The translations under genes were made by a program, and so were the position numbers. DNA of 64,000 bases, from positions 1 through 64,000 of the forward strand of contig CADBEB010000006.1 in the NCBI GenBank assembly GCA_902793605.1, given 5' to 3'. The notes under the pieces are model-generated. The model saw only the letters and a list, made by a program, of their open reading frames with translations. It did no database searches and was not told where the DNA came from. This DNA is from an uncultured Eubacteriales bacterium. GTDB taxonomy: Bacteria > Bacillota > Clostridia > Christensenellales > Aristaeellaceae. Shown in pieces: positions 41,601 to 49,404 of this stretch. Every line of letters starts with the position of its first letter. The first letter of the stretch is position 1.

Positions 41601-42313
41601 TGGGAAAGCAGACCGTTATCGCCATCGCCCGCACCGTTGATGCCAAGGATCAGCGTACTGCCGACCACAGCAAACGCGTAGCCATTTATTCCAAGCAGAT
41701 TGCCGAACGGTACGGAATGGACGACAAGCAGTGCCGTGATATTGAATGGGCAGCGCAGATGCACGACATCGGTAAGATCGGCATTCCGGATGCGATCCTG
41801 AACAAGCCTGCCCGCCTGACGGATGAGGAATACGCCATCATGAAGTCCCATACCTCCCGCGGCGCTGAGATCCTGAAGGACTTTACGCTGCTGGACAACG
41901 TCATTGAAGGTGCGGAATTCCACCATGAACGCTATGACGGACGCGGTTATCCCAAGGGCCTGTCCGGTGATGACATTCCGCTGTATGCCCGGATCATCGG
42001 TGTAGCGGACGCATTTGATGCCATGACGGCTAACCGTATCTACCGAAAACAGATGGATTTCAGCTATGTACTGGGCGAGATGGAACGGGGACGCGGAACG
42101 CAGTTCGATCCGGAATTTGTGGATATCCTGCTGGAACTGATCCGGGACGGCACCATCAACCTGAATCAGATCTATCATGTTTCCAAGGAAGAGAGCGACC
42201 AGGCGGAGACCGAAGCTGCAGAACGGGCAGCAGAGGGGGCGAAGGAGGAACAAAGCGCACTCAGCTCCGGAAGCATCTCTGAGCGGAAAACTCCGGAAGG
42301 AGGGAAAGCATGA
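38621..42313 (+). CDS. Membrane sensor: ECF-S-like segment, Reg_prop propeller, Y_Y_Y and HD-GYP
   Basis: This is a 1230-residue multidomain protein with a GTG start behind AGGGGGAAC. Residues 1-190 have five or six membrane segments resembling an ECF-transporter S component (WLDSIGTVVCAYIAGPFCG, then GITTNLLAHILYG). A further hydrophobic stretch at 202-222 ends in AVPARA, like a signal anchor. Residues 235-770 form two-component-regulator propeller blades (GIMWIGTYAGLYRYNG, GRLWIGTNDNGLS). A Y_Y_Y domain follows at about 860-945 (GYKMEGFDSDW), then one membrane helix near 955. The cytoplasmic HD-GYP domain has HDIGKIGIPD near 1047 and HHERYDGRGYP near 1101, both complete, so it should hydrolyse cyclic di-GMP. 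The last 40 residues are acidic and disordered. Confidence 0.88.
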   Translation: MKRIKGSLAAYALLVLICLAVNWGGDQIVSRLNWPVWLDSIGTVVCAYIAGPFCGVVVGITTNLLAHILYGIPWFYAIVSVVIALIVGFAARKRMLHTLLGTLSVGVVLAVSTSVVAFALNLILNNGSTGSAWGDAVKGFLTERGLNPWVSLFIGEIYMEMADKLAILLVLFLVTRLVFGIWFKIHPEKLEQIIAEQEALTRTTAILLAVGLALTATAAVPARAEGDNVAIEVNYNDYVQTIYSSLNGLPCGEANDIAMTGDGIMWIGTYAGLYRYNGREFRWMDNYDSVRNVNCLYVDEEGRLWIGTNDNGLSIVINEQVVNVIDQSQGLPANSVKSIIKSSDGYYYIGTTGSMMILTLNNGLKKLNTISEVSYADHSAADNDGNVAAVSNNGTLFLMQQGQIVSSRQLPESQAAFKSCAFNPDGYLLAATTENEIYKFDISRGWFELLNVYRCPELKSIKNLQYIESGELFVCADNGIGHFDSDGNFERINTNDFNNSIDNMLVDYQGNLWFTSSRLGLLRLAPSDFRDIYSTAGMDNRVTNTIVKWQDVYYIGTDKGMDAVDLKGKHQVTNELTERFTNFRIRCMQVDDQNHLWICTQSKGLFEIEPDGTEYVYNKENDLFGNKARVVTQLRDGTILASCDTGLGFFRDHQVVDMIPYAETRITSNTVMTMTEMPDGTILAGTDGNGIAVIKNGEVIRMLTRANGLSSEVILRTVLDAKTGGAFVVTSNGLCYLNTDDTIRQLSNFPYFNNYDIWIKGMDNLFVLSSAGIYTVDRNELLSGRENISYDLLDTRRGLNSSLTANAWTWFNDETGELYLPCDTGIFAINTNSFTSGTTVYRMSVPSVRLDGVFRRIDRHTTLKIPRGVSRLELNPEVINYTIQDPYVGYKMEGFDSDWTIVPQASLNSIAYTNLPTGDYTFHLAVFDNNKESILAERTYSLTKEKEMYDNNWFIFYMLLVPIFTVLWIAWMLVVRHENKMKAQLAQANKLVEMGKQTVIAIARTVDAKDQRTADHSKRVAIYSKQIAERYGMDDKQCRDIEWAAQMHDIGKIGIPDAILNKPARLTDEEYAIMKSHTSRGAEILKDFTLLDNVIEGAEFHHERYDGRGYPKGLSGDDIPLYARIIGVADAFDAMTANRIYRKQMDFSYVLGEMERGRGTQFDPEFVDILLELIRDGTINLNQIYHVSKEESDQAETEAAERAAEGAKEEQSALSSGSISERKTPEGGKA

Positions 42314-43506
42314 AAATCAAGCGTTTCATCGTTACCGTGATTGTCTGCGCGGTCGTTCTGCTGACCGCTGCCCTGCTGAGCGGATACTGGACAGACAAGC
42401 CGAACAGAGGCATCCTGAAAGTCGGTTTTGTCTATTCCGAAGATGAAAGCACACCCTATACCGCCAACTTCGTCATGGCACAGAGGGCCCTTCAGGCGGA
42501 ATATGACGGCAAGATCGAGGTCATGTTCAAGAGTAACGTGTTGGCCCGCGAATCGGAACAGCCCATACGGGAACTGATCCGCAGCGGATGCCGGATCCTG
42601 TTCATCAACATGGATACGGACATCCCGATCACGCTGGCCCGCGAGTTTCCCGAGGTGACGTTCTGCCAGGCCTCCATGCCGAACATCAGCATCGAAGGCG
42701 CGCCGGACAACTACCATACCTTCAACGGGGAGATCTACCAGGCGCGCTATGTCAGCGGCGTCGTGGCCGGCATGAAGCTCCGCCAGATGCTCGACAGCGG
42801 TGCAGTCCTTGCACAGGACGCGAGTGTGGGCTATGTTGCGGCCAACTCCACGGCAGAAGTCGTTTCCGGTTACACGGCGTTTATCCTGGGCGTTCGAAGT
42901 GTAGCGCCCGAGGCGGTTATGCGGGTCCGTTATACCGGGAGCTGGAGCAATTACAACGAAGAAAAGAAGCAGGCAAAGATACTGATCGACGAAGGCTGCG
43001 TGATCATTGCACAGCACGTGAACACGATGGCGCCGGCAGTGGCCTGCGAAGAGGCGGCCGCGGCAGGACGCAGAGTCTATCATGTGGGCTACCATCAGAG
43101 TATGATGGACGTGGCTCCTTCCTCGGCGCTGGTCAGTATCCGGACCAACTGGGCACCCTATGTGATCCAGGCTGTGCAGGCCGTGATGAACGGACGTGAG
43201 ATCGAGGAGGCGGTCGAAGGAAATGTACATGGCAATGATATGAGTGCCGGCTTTGACGCAGGATGGGTGGAACTGCTGGAGATGAACCGGTTTGTGGCCG
43301 CAGACGGAACCGAGGACAAGGTCGGGAAGACGATCGAAGCGATGAAAAAGGGAAGAATCAAGGTCTTCAGCGGCAATTATACCGGCGTCAACCCGATGAA
43401 TCCAGCGGATACGATCGATCTGAACAATGGCTATACCGAGTGTCAGTATTCCTCCAGGCCATCCTTCAACTATATCCTGAAGGACTGCATTATCATCGAG
43501 AACTGA
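42310..43506 (+). CDS. BMP/PnrA-type substrate-binding protein
   Basis: This 398-residue protein has an N-terminal membrane anchor (FIVTVIVCAVVLLTAALLSG) and an extracellular basic-membrane-protein domain (VGFVYSEDESTPYTANFVM near 38, YVSGVVAGMKLRQML near 150, HVNTMAPAVACEEAA near 236). BMP proteins bind nucleosides or related ligands for ABC importers, but no transporter genes are adjacent. There is no lipobox Cys, so it is likely anchored by its uncleaved N-terminus. Its start overlaps the sensor stop (ATGA), placing both in one translationally coupled operon. Confidence 0.85.
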   Translation: MKIKRFIVTVIVCAVVLLTAALLSGYWTDKPNRGILKVGFVYSEDESTPYTANFVMAQRALQAEYDGKIEVMFKSNVLARESEQPIRELIRSGCRILFINMDTDIPITLAREFPEVTFCQASMPNISIEGAPDNYHTFNGEIYQARYVSGVVAGMKLRQMLDSGAVLAQDASVGYVAANSTAEVVSGYTAFILGVRSVAPEAVMRVRYTGSWSNYNEEKKQAKILIDEGCVIIAQHVNTMAPAVACEEAAAAGRRVYHVGYHQSMMDVAPSSALVSIRTNWAPYVIQAVQAVMNGREIEEAVEGNVHGNDMSAGFDAGWVELLEMNRFVAADGTEDKVGKTIEAMKKGRIKVFSGNYTGVNPMNPADTIDLNNGYTECQYSSRPSFNYILKDCIIIEN

Positions 43507-43511
43507 CAGAT

Positions 43512-43544
43512 ACAGGCGGTTCCGCAGGAACCGCCTGTTTTCAG
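43512..43544 (+). terminator. Terminator of the sensor operon
   Basis: ACAGGCGGTTCC (43512-43523), GCA loop, GGAACCGCCTGT (43527-43538), then TTTTC. Confidence 0.85.
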
Positions 43545-43550
43545 AACAGA

Positions 43551-43621
43551 ATGTTAGAAAATGAAACAATTATTAATATAAATGTTGACAATTGAAACAT
43601 AATATGTTAGAATTTCACTAT
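43551..43621 (+). promoter_or_regulatory. Promoter and repeated operator of the XRE-S24 regulator
   Basis: The promoter is TTGACA (43585-43590), 17 bases, TAGAAT (43608-43613). Repeats surround it: ATGTTAGAAAATGAAACAAT (43551-43570), ATGTTGACAATTGAAACATA (43582-43601) and ATGTTAGAATTTC (43604-43616). The first two are imperfect dyads ATGTT...AAACAT. The central copy covers the -35, as expected for autorepression. Confidence 0.6.
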
Positions 43622-43640
43622 CAGGGAAGGAGGTGCGGAG

Positions 43641-44456
43641 ATGAAGCATGATTTCAGTGCGGTGATCCGTGCCCGCAGGAATGCGCTCGGGATGAACCAG
43701 TCACGTCTGGCAGAGCTCATCGGCGTCAGCCGGAATGCCGTCGCCGGATGGGAGACGGGGCATTCACGTCCTGACATTTCGACGGTTCCGACCCTTTGTG
43801 AAGCCCTGGGGATCACAGTCGACATGTTTTTCGGATTAGAGTCACCCCGGGTGGCGGAGGAGAATCGCCTGCTGAGGCTGTTTACCACGCTGGATCGGCG
43901 GGACAGGGAAGCGATCCTCTGGCAGACAGAGGCCCTGGCTGAAGGCCGGAAAAGACAGGCTGCCATGGCTGAATCCGCGATGAAACCGGTCCGAAAGACC
44001 CGGGAGGTTCCCGTTCCGCACTTTGTAACTGTTTATGCGAGTGATCTTGGCGCTGCAGCCGGTATCGGCGCCGCGCTGGATGAAGCACAGGGAGAGAAGA
44101 TCTACCTCCTTGCTGATGATGAGACGGAGCAGGCGGACGAGGTGATCACCGTTTCCGGCTGCAGCATGGAGCCTACTTTCATGGACGGGGACCGCGTTCT
44201 GGTCCGGCATACGGATCAGCTTCGCCCGGGGGAGATCGGGGTCTTCCTGGTGGACAACGAGGGTTATATCAAGGAATACCAGCCTGACGGACTGCATTCA
44301 CACAATCCGGCGTATGGGATGATCCGCCTGAGCGGGGAGGAAACTGTCCGCTGTGTAGGCAAGGTAATCGGGCTGCTGAAGGAAGAACAGATCCCGAACA
44401 GGGAGCAGCTCAACAGTATCGAAGAGGCCGTCCGGGCCGGAGAACGGAGGAAATGA
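43641..44456 (+). CDS. XRE/LexA-like regulator with S24 peptidase domain
   Basis: This is a 271-residue repressor. Residues 1-65 are a Cro/CI-type helix-turn-helix (QSRLAELIGVSRNAVAGWE). Residues 125-250 form an S24/LexA-like self-cleaving domain: a likely scissile A140-G141 bond in DLGAAAGIGAAL, nucleophile S175 in GCSMEPTFMDGD and general base K211 in GYIKEY. All key residues are present. Such proteins derepress targets by autocleavage when RecA or another signal acts. Repeats in its own promoter suggest autoregulation. It is a single chromosomal copy with no phage genes nearby. Confidence 0.88.
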   Translation: MKHDFSAVIRARRNALGMNQSRLAELIGVSRNAVAGWETGHSRPDISTVPTLCEALGITVDMFFGLESPRVAEENRLLRLFTTLDRRDREAILWQTEALAEGRKRQAAMAESAMKPVRKTREVPVPHFVTVYASDLGAAAGIGAALDEAQGEKIYLLADDETEQADEVITVSGCSMEPTFMDGDRVLVRHTDQLRPGEIGVFLVDNEGYIKEYQPDGLHSHNPAYGMIRLSGEETVRCVGKVIGLLKEEQIPNREQLNSIEEAVRAGERRK

Positions 44457-44459
44457 TCA

Positions 44460-44699
44460 ATGAATACAAAGACGATCAAAAAGATTAACCAGGCGCTGGC
44501 CTTTGTGACTGCCGGTGATTATGAGGAGCCCGCGATCCGCCCGTGGCAGTATGTGCAGATGGAATATGAACGCGTCGGGATGATGCCTCCGGTTGTGACG
44601 CCGGATTTTGAGAGCCTGGAAGACGCTCAGATCTGGATGTGCCTGGACGCGGAATACAATACCCGCCTTCGCGAACGTGACTGGCTTCAGGCGGTCTGA
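44460..44699 (+). CDS. Small protein co-transcribed with the XRE-S24 regulator
   Basis: This 79-residue soluble protein begins MNTKTIKKINQALAFVTAGD and contains PWQYVQMEYERVG and SLEDAQIWMCLDAEYNTRL. ATG 44460 follows GGAGGAAATG and lies three bases after the regulator stop. I recognise no family. Its place suggests an accessory or first target of the regulator. Confidence 0.6.
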   Translation: MNTKTIKKINQALAFVTAGDYEEPAIRPWQYVQMEYERVGMMPPVVTPDFESLEDAQIWMCLDAEYNTRLRERDWLQAV

Positions 44700-44721
44700 T
44701 GGCAGGAACCTGTACCCATAT

Positions 44722-44741
44722 ACCGGCTTCGGCCGGTTTTG
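44722..44741 (+). terminator. Terminator after the regulator operon
   Basis: ACCGGC (44722-44727), TTCG tetraloop, GCCGGT (44732-44737), then TTTTG. Confidence 0.7.
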
Positions 44742-44744
44742 TTG

Positions 44745-44773
44745 TTGACGCGGGGATGTACGATTGATAGAAT
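44745..44773 (+). promoter_or_regulatory. Promoter of pyk
   Basis: TTGACG (44745-44750), 17 bases, TAGAAT (44768-44773), 39 bases before ATG 44813. Confidence 0.65.
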
Positions 44774-44812
44774 GAAAAAAAGCTTCCAGTATTACAGCGG
44801 AGGGCGAAGTCT

Positions 44813-46234
44813 ATGCTGAGAAAAACCAAGATCATCTGTACCATCGGACCTGCCTGTGAAAACGAAGAGACACTGACTGCCATGTGCGAGGCAGGGATGA
44901 ATGTTGCGCGTCTGAACTTTTCTCACGGGACGCATGAGGACCACTTGAAGCGGATCGAACTGATCCGCTCCGTGAGGGAGAAGTTGAATCTGCCGATCGC
45001 AATCATGCTGGACACCAAGGGCCCGGAATATCGGATCAAGACCTTTCGGGACGGGCCGGTAACGCTGAAGGACGGCGATCGTTTTACACTGACCACGGAA
45101 GACATCCAGGGGGATGAGACCCGGGTTGCCGTGACCTATGCGAAGCTGACCGAAGAGCTGACGCCCGGGGATACTGTGCTGATCAACAATGGGCTGGTGA
45201 TTCTCGAGGTCGAGGAGATCACGGGCAGAGATGTCATCTGCCGGGTGAAGAACGGCGGTGTCCTGTCTGACCGTAAAAGCATGAACTTCCCGGGAAAGGT
45301 GCTGAAGCAGGATTTCCTGTCCGAACAGGATAAGAACGATCTTCTTTTCGGTATCGAGCACGGGGTCGATTTTGTCGCAGCTTCTTTCGTCTCCTGCCGG
45401 GAGGATGTGCAGTCCATGCGCAACCTGCTGGATGAGAACGGTGGAAAGGATATCGACATCATCGCGAAAATCGAGAACCGTAGCGGCGTGGAACAGGTCG
45501 AAGCGATCTGTGAGGTGGCGGACGGTATCATGGTCGCCCGCGGTGACTTAGGCGTGGAGATCCCCTTTATGGAGGTTCCGGCTCTGCAGAAGTACCTGAT
45601 CAGCAAATGCCGGATGCTGGGCAAACGCGTGATCACCGCAACGGAGATGCTCGAGAGCATGATCCAGAATCCCAGACCGACGCGTGCGGAAATCTCTGAC
45701 GTGGCAAATGCCGTCTATGACGGGTCTTCTGCGATCATGCTCAGCGGCGAGACCGCAGCGGGCAAATTCCCGGTGCAGGCTGTGCAGACGATGGCGGACA
45801 CAGCAAAGTTTACCGAGGCAGGGATTGACTATGCCGAACGTTTCCGGACGATGGAGTTCAGGATCCACAGTAATCTGGACGCTGTTTCACATGCTACCTG
45901 TTCCATGGCGGTGGATGTGAACGCGAAGGCGATCGTGGTTAATTCCATCTCCGGACGGACTGCGCGGATGGTATCCCGCTTCCGCTGCCCGGTGAGTATC
46001 ATCGGGACAACGATCAATGAACGGGCATGGCGGAAACTGAACCTATCCTGGGGGGTTACGCCGGTGCTGACAGAGAACTATTCCTCCATGGATGTTATGT
46101 TCTGGCAGGATCTGAAACTGGCACAGCAACTCTTTGACCTGAAGAAGGGGGATAACGTCGTCCTGACCGGCGGGCAGATGAACGGGGAACCAGGCAATAC
46201 GAACACGATCAAGGTCGAGACCATCAAGGCATAA
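44813..46234 (+). CDS. pyk: Pyruvate kinase
   Basis: This 473-residue glycolytic enzyme makes pyruvate and ATP from phosphoenolpyruvate and ADP. It shows TKIICTIGPAC at the start, NFSHGTHEDH near 41, MLDTKGPEYRI near 67, the Mg/PEP site IIAKIENRSGVEQVE near 217, MVARGDLGVEIP near 242 and RVITATEMLESMIQNPRPTR near 275. It lacks the extra C-terminal phosphohistidine-like domain of bacillar enzymes. AGCGGAGGGC precedes the ATG. Monocistronic, with its own promoter and terminator. Confidence 0.97.
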   Translation: MLRKTKIICTIGPACENEETLTAMCEAGMNVARLNFSHGTHEDHLKRIELIRSVREKLNLPIAIMLDTKGPEYRIKTFRDGPVTLKDGDRFTLTTEDIQGDETRVAVTYAKLTEELTPGDTVLINNGLVILEVEEITGRDVICRVKNGGVLSDRKSMNFPGKVLKQDFLSEQDKNDLLFGIEHGVDFVAASFVSCREDVQSMRNLLDENGGKDIDIIAKIENRSGVEQVEAICEVADGIMVARGDLGVEIPFMEVPALQKYLISKCRMLGKRVITATEMLESMIQNPRPTRAEISDVANAVYDGSSAIMLSGETAAGKFPVQAVQTMADTAKFTEAGIDYAERFRTMEFRIHSNLDAVSHATCSMAVDVNAKAIVVNSISGRTARMVSRFRCPVSIIGTTINERAWRKLNLSWGVTPVLTENYSSMDVMFWQDLKLAQQLFDLKKGDNVVLTGGQMNGEPGNTNTIKVETIKA

Positions 46235-46252
46235 AACAAAAGGAAATGATGA

Positions 46253-46288
46253 AACGGAGCGGTCCTGTGAACCGCTCCGTTGTTTTAT
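46253..46288 (+). terminator. Terminator after pyk
   Basis: AACGGAGCGGT (46253-46263) pairs with ACCGCTCCGTT (46271-46281), followed by GTTTT. Confidence 0.8.
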
Positions 46289-46321
46289 CAATTGCCGGTA
46301 TTTCTCCGGATCAGCTGCACC

Positions 46322-47536
46322 TTAGTTCAGGTACTGTTGCATGACAAATCCGGTCTTGCCTTCGTATTCCACTTCTGCCCAGTATCCGGTCACACCTATA
46401 ACCCTAACGGTGGTGCCGACTTCCAGCCGGCCGTTATTGCCCATGCCGTGGACATTGGAGGTACTCTTGTCAGGCTTGTAATGAACGTTTACACCCTTGC
46501 CGTTCGGGCTGGTGATCGTGGCATAGTAGGGCTGGAACTGCGGTACAGCAGTCGGGACCGGGGTTGCCGGGGTGCCGCCTTCGGGAACGCCGTCCGGCAG
46601 GGAAAGCTGCAGGAAACGGGTTTCCATATAACCGGTTTTACCGCCGTAGGAGATCTTATCCCACTTGGTGTCGTGCTTCAGCACGGTCACGGCGGAGCCG
46701 TAAGGAACCTTGGTCATCACGGAATAGTTGCCGGGGCCCTTGCGCATATTGACGCCCCTGCCGTTGCTGCTGACCACATAAGCAGTGTAGTTCACGGCAG
46801 GCGGATCGGTCACAACAGGAACTTCAGTCGGCGCGGGAGCACTCCTGTTCAGGAACTTGGTCATCATATAACCGGTATTTCCATCTACCTGGATTTGATC
46901 CCAGGTTGAACTGTGCGCCAATACACGAACCTTCGTACCGGTTGGATAGGAGGCGATAATCGGTGCCTTCGAGTTGGGCTGGGTACGGAGGTTCACCTTC
47001 CTGTATCCGGCGTTGAGCACCCAGGCGTCATAATCACCGCCGCTTGCACCGTTGGATTTGGAGGCATTACCCGAAGGGGCGACCTTCTTTCTGCTCAACA
47101 GGTCATTTACGACATAACCGGTTCCCAGATCTCCGGCACTCACATAGGAATATTTGCTGCCCCATGAGAGAACGCTGACTTTTCTGCCCCTGGCCAGTTT
47201 GGCAAGGGCGATGAAGTCTCCGCTCGGGCCAGTGCGCATGGAAGTATCATCATTGGTGATCCAGGCGCTTCCTGTCGTGGCTTTCTTGATGAATTTGGTT
47301 TGAACATAACCCTCTTTACCGTTGGTAAATTTCACGTAGGACCATCCATCTTTAGATGACTGGACCGTCAGGACATAGTCGAGCCGATAACTCGCGAGTA
47401 CTGCGGCGCTTTCGCTCGGCATCTGGCGAACCTTCAGAGAGCCGGTATTCACCCGGTAACGAGTCGCAGCGGAAGCGACACCCGCCGGGATCAGCAGCAC
47501 GAGCACAAGCAGCAGGGCAAGCAGACGTTTCTTCAT
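46322..47536 (-). CDS. Secreted protein with five SH3b repeats
   Basis: This is a 404-residue exported protein. The signal peptide is MKKRLLALLLVLVLLIPAG with cleavage near ASA-A. The mature protein is five bacterial SH3 domains in a row, at about residues 25-85, 88-150, 165-228, 245-305 and 335-404. Each starts with a V-N-G or V-N-R-type strand and ends W--V---GKTGYM---FL or similar. SH3b domains bind peptidoglycan. No catalytic domain is attached, so it is likely a wall-binding scaffold. ATG 47536 follows GGAGGG; the open frame further upstream runs through a structured leader. Confidence 0.85.
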   Translation of the reverse strand: MKKRLLALLLVLVLLIPAGVASAATRYRVNTGSLKVRQMPSESAAVLASYRLDYVLTVQSSKDGWSYVKFTNGKEGYVQTKFIKKATTGSAWITNDDTSMRTGPSGDFIALAKLARGRKVSVLSWGSKYSYVSAGDLGTGYVVNDLLSRKKVAPSGNASKSNGASGGDYDAWVLNAGYRKVNLRTQPNSKAPIIASYPTGTKVRVLAHSSTWDQIQVDGNTGYMMTKFLNRSAPAPTEVPVVTDPPAVNYTAYVVSSNGRGVNMRKGPGNYSVMTKVPYGSAVTVLKHDTKWDKISYGGKTGYMETRFLQLSLPDGVPEGGTPATPVPTAVPQFQPYYATITSPNGKGVNVHYKPDKSTSNVHGMGNNGRLEVGTTVRVIGVTGYWAEVEYEGKTGFVMQQYLN

Positions 47537-47572
47537 CAGAGTTCCCTCCATTACATAAGATACCAAAACACA

Positions 47573-47623
47573 GGTTACGACAAAAAATCCCCCTTGGGCT
47601 GACTGCCCGGGTGCTTCGTAACC
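47573..47623 (-). promoter_or_regulatory. Hairpin leader upstream of the SH3b gene
   Basis: GGTTACGA (47573-47580) pairs over 8 bp with TCGTAACC (47616-47623), enclosing GGGC (47596-47599) / GCCC (47605-47608). It lies between a TATAAT-like -10 (minus strand, around 47630-47635) and the SH3b ATG, so it would be part of the 5' leader. I match it to no known riboswitch. Bases 47537-47837 otherwise hold the two divergent promoters and AT-rich DNA. Confidence 0.35.
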
Positions 47624-47755
47624 ATCATGATTATATACACTTTCTTTCAAAAAAGAAACCCTTTTTTAAAATTTTTTTACAATTATATGATAGAATTTCG
47701 ACAAAATAGTAACCATTTGAAAAGACGACCACAAGATATAGGGCTTTTCCAAGGG

Positions 47756-47784
47756 TTGACTTTATTACAGTAAAGTGATAACAT
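47756..47784 (+). promoter_or_regulatory. Promoter of the histidine operon with a small dyad
   Basis: TTGACT (47756-47761), 17 bases, TAACAT (47779-47784). Within it CTTTA (47760-47764) and TAAAG (47771-47775) form an inverted repeat that could be an operator. No T-box or His-rich leader peptide is visible in the 54 bases between the promoter and hisZ. Confidence 0.55.
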
Positions 47785-47837
47785 GATAAAGCCTTCTTCG
47801 TGAGGCATATTCACAGCAAATGACGGAGGGAAACGAA

Positions 47838-48785
47838 ATGCTGATTGACGACCGGGTCATGAACGGACAGGAGAGGATCAGCTTCATGCTGCGCTCCCTG
47901 TATTCGCAGCACGGATATGAGCGCTACCGAATGAGCAAATTCGAGGAATATGACCTGTACAGCAGGAACAAGGATTTTCTTTTTTCGGAGGGAGTCATCA
48001 CCTTTACCGATACGACCGGGCGGCTGATGGCACTGAAGCCGGACGTGACTCTTTCCATTGTCAAGAACCGGAAAGATACACCCGGATCAATACAGAAACT
48101 GTACTACCATGAGAATGTTTACCGTGTCTCCGGTGCGGCGGACGGATTCCGTGAACAGACGCAGGTCGGCCTGGAATGCATGGGTGATGTGGACGACGCC
48201 TGCATCGCGGAAGTGCTGCGTCTGGCCGCGGAGAGCCTGCGGCTCTGTTCGCCGGATTTTGTATTGGAGGTCAGCCACCTGGGGATCCTGAATGCTTTCG
48301 TTGACGCAATCGCACCGGAGGAAAAGGTCAAGCAGGCGATCCTGGCCTGCGCGGGACAGAAGAATCTCCACGGGATCAGAGGGCTCTGCCGGGAAAACCA
48401 TGTGGCAGACGGTGCGGAGGACGCATTGGTACGCCTGCTCGGGCTGTACGGAACGCCCAGGACTGTGATGCCGAAAATCCGGGAGCTGGCGGAAGAATAC
48501 GGGGCAGGCGAGATGGCAGCCCAACTGGGCCGGGCAGTGGCAGGGTTTACCGGTTGCGACCTGGAAGACCGGATCCAGATCGACTTTTCTGCGACAGGCG
48601 ACCTTCGCTACTATAACGGGATCGCTTTCAAGGGCTTTATCAGCGGGATCCCCGGCAGCGTCCTGTCGGGCGGCCAGTACGACAAGCTGATGCGGAAGAT
48701 GGGGCGCAAGGACAGGGCCATCGGTTTCGCGGTGTTCCTGGACATGCTGGAAAGATTGACTGAGGAGGAAACGACCCGTGCTTAA
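47838..48785 (+). CDS. hisZ: ATP phosphoribosyltransferase regulatory subunit
   Basis: This 315-residue class II aminoacyl-tRNA-synthetase-like protein assembles with short HisG and confers histidine feedback. Motifs are YERYRMSKFEEYDLY near 30, MALKPDVTLSIVK near 69 and DFSATGDLRYYNGIAF near 250, followed by LSGGQYDKL. The HisS catalytic residues for tRNA charging are not conserved as a set. ATG 47838 follows GGAGGG; the ATG at 47820 lies before it. It overlaps hisG by eight bases. Confidence 0.93.
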   Translation: MLIDDRVMNGQERISFMLRSLYSQHGYERYRMSKFEEYDLYSRNKDFLFSEGVITFTDTTGRLMALKPDVTLSIVKNRKDTPGSIQKLYYHENVYRVSGAADGFREQTQVGLECMGDVDDACIAEVLRLAAESLRLCSPDFVLEVSHLGILNAFVDAIAPEEKVKQAILACAGQKNLHGIRGLCRENHVADGAEDALVRLLGLYGTPRTVMPKIRELAEEYGAGEMAAQLGRAVAGFTGCDLEDRIQIDFSATGDLRYYNGIAFKGFISGIPGSVLSGGQYDKLMRKMGRKDRAIGFAVFLDMLERLTEEETTRA

Positions 48786-49404
48786 TATCGCGCTTCCAAA
48801 AGGGAGACTCGGAGAAAAGGTTTACGCCATGTTCGCGAAAGCGGGCTTCGAATGCCCGGCACTGCTCGAAGCGGGCCGGAAACTGATCTTTGACAACGAG
48901 GCGGCCGGCGTGAGATACTTCTGGGTAAAACCGTCGGACGTAGCGATCTATGTCGAACGCGGGGCAGCCGACATCGGCGTGGCAGGGAAGGATATCCTGC
49001 TCGAATACCGGCCGGACGTTTACGAACTGCTGGATCTGAAGGTGGGTAAGTGCCGGATGGCCGTGGCCGCACCGGACGGCTTCCGGGACGACATGAACCG
49101 GACACTGCGCGTCGCAACGAAATTTTCGCGGATCGCACGGGACTACTACACTTCGGTCGGCCGGGATATTGACATCATCCACCTGAACGGGTCGATCGAG
49201 ATCGCGCCGATCCTGGGCTTGTCCGATGTGATCGTGGACATCGTGGAAACGGGGACAACGCTGCGGGAGAACCACCTGTCCGTCATCGAGGAGATCGTTC
49301 CGATCTCCGCGCGGCTGATCGCGAACAAATCCGGATTTAAATTCCGTACGGAGCAGATCGAGCGCCTGACGGAAGGACTCAGAAAGGAAGTGCAGGAATC
49401 ATGA
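48778..49404 (+). CDS. hisG: ATP phosphoribosyltransferase, short form
   Basis: This 208-residue catalytic subunit condenses ATP and PRPP, the first step of histidine synthesis. It shows LNIALPKGRLGEKVYAMF at the start, DVAIYVERGAADIGVAGKD near 57, GSIEIAPILGLSDVIVDIVETG near 139 and the PRPP-binding ETGTTL. It lacks the C-terminal regulatory domain, so it depends on HisZ. The start is GTG 48778 behind AGGAGGAAACG. Confidence 0.96.
   Translation: MLNIALPKGRLGEKVYAMFAKAGFECPALLEAGRKLIFDNEAAGVRYFWVKPSDVAIYVERGAADIGVAGKDILLEYRPDVYELLDLKVGKCRMAVAAPDGFRDDMNRTLRVATKFSRIARDYYTSVGRDIDIIHLNGSIEIAPILGLSDVIVDIVETGTTLRENHLSVIEEIVPISARLIANKSGFKFRTEQIERLTEGLRKEVQES

Noticed and set aside
39350..42253. Minus-strand open frame of 967 codons opposite the sensor gene
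   Set aside because: Antisense shadow of the 1230-residue receptor, which has clear propeller and HD-GYP motifs. The shadow has no ribosome site or domain pattern.
47640..47837. T-box or His-leader peptide upstream of hisZ
   Set aside because: The promoter at 47756 leaves only 54 bases before the ATG. No specifier loop, T-box sequence or run of His codons is visible.
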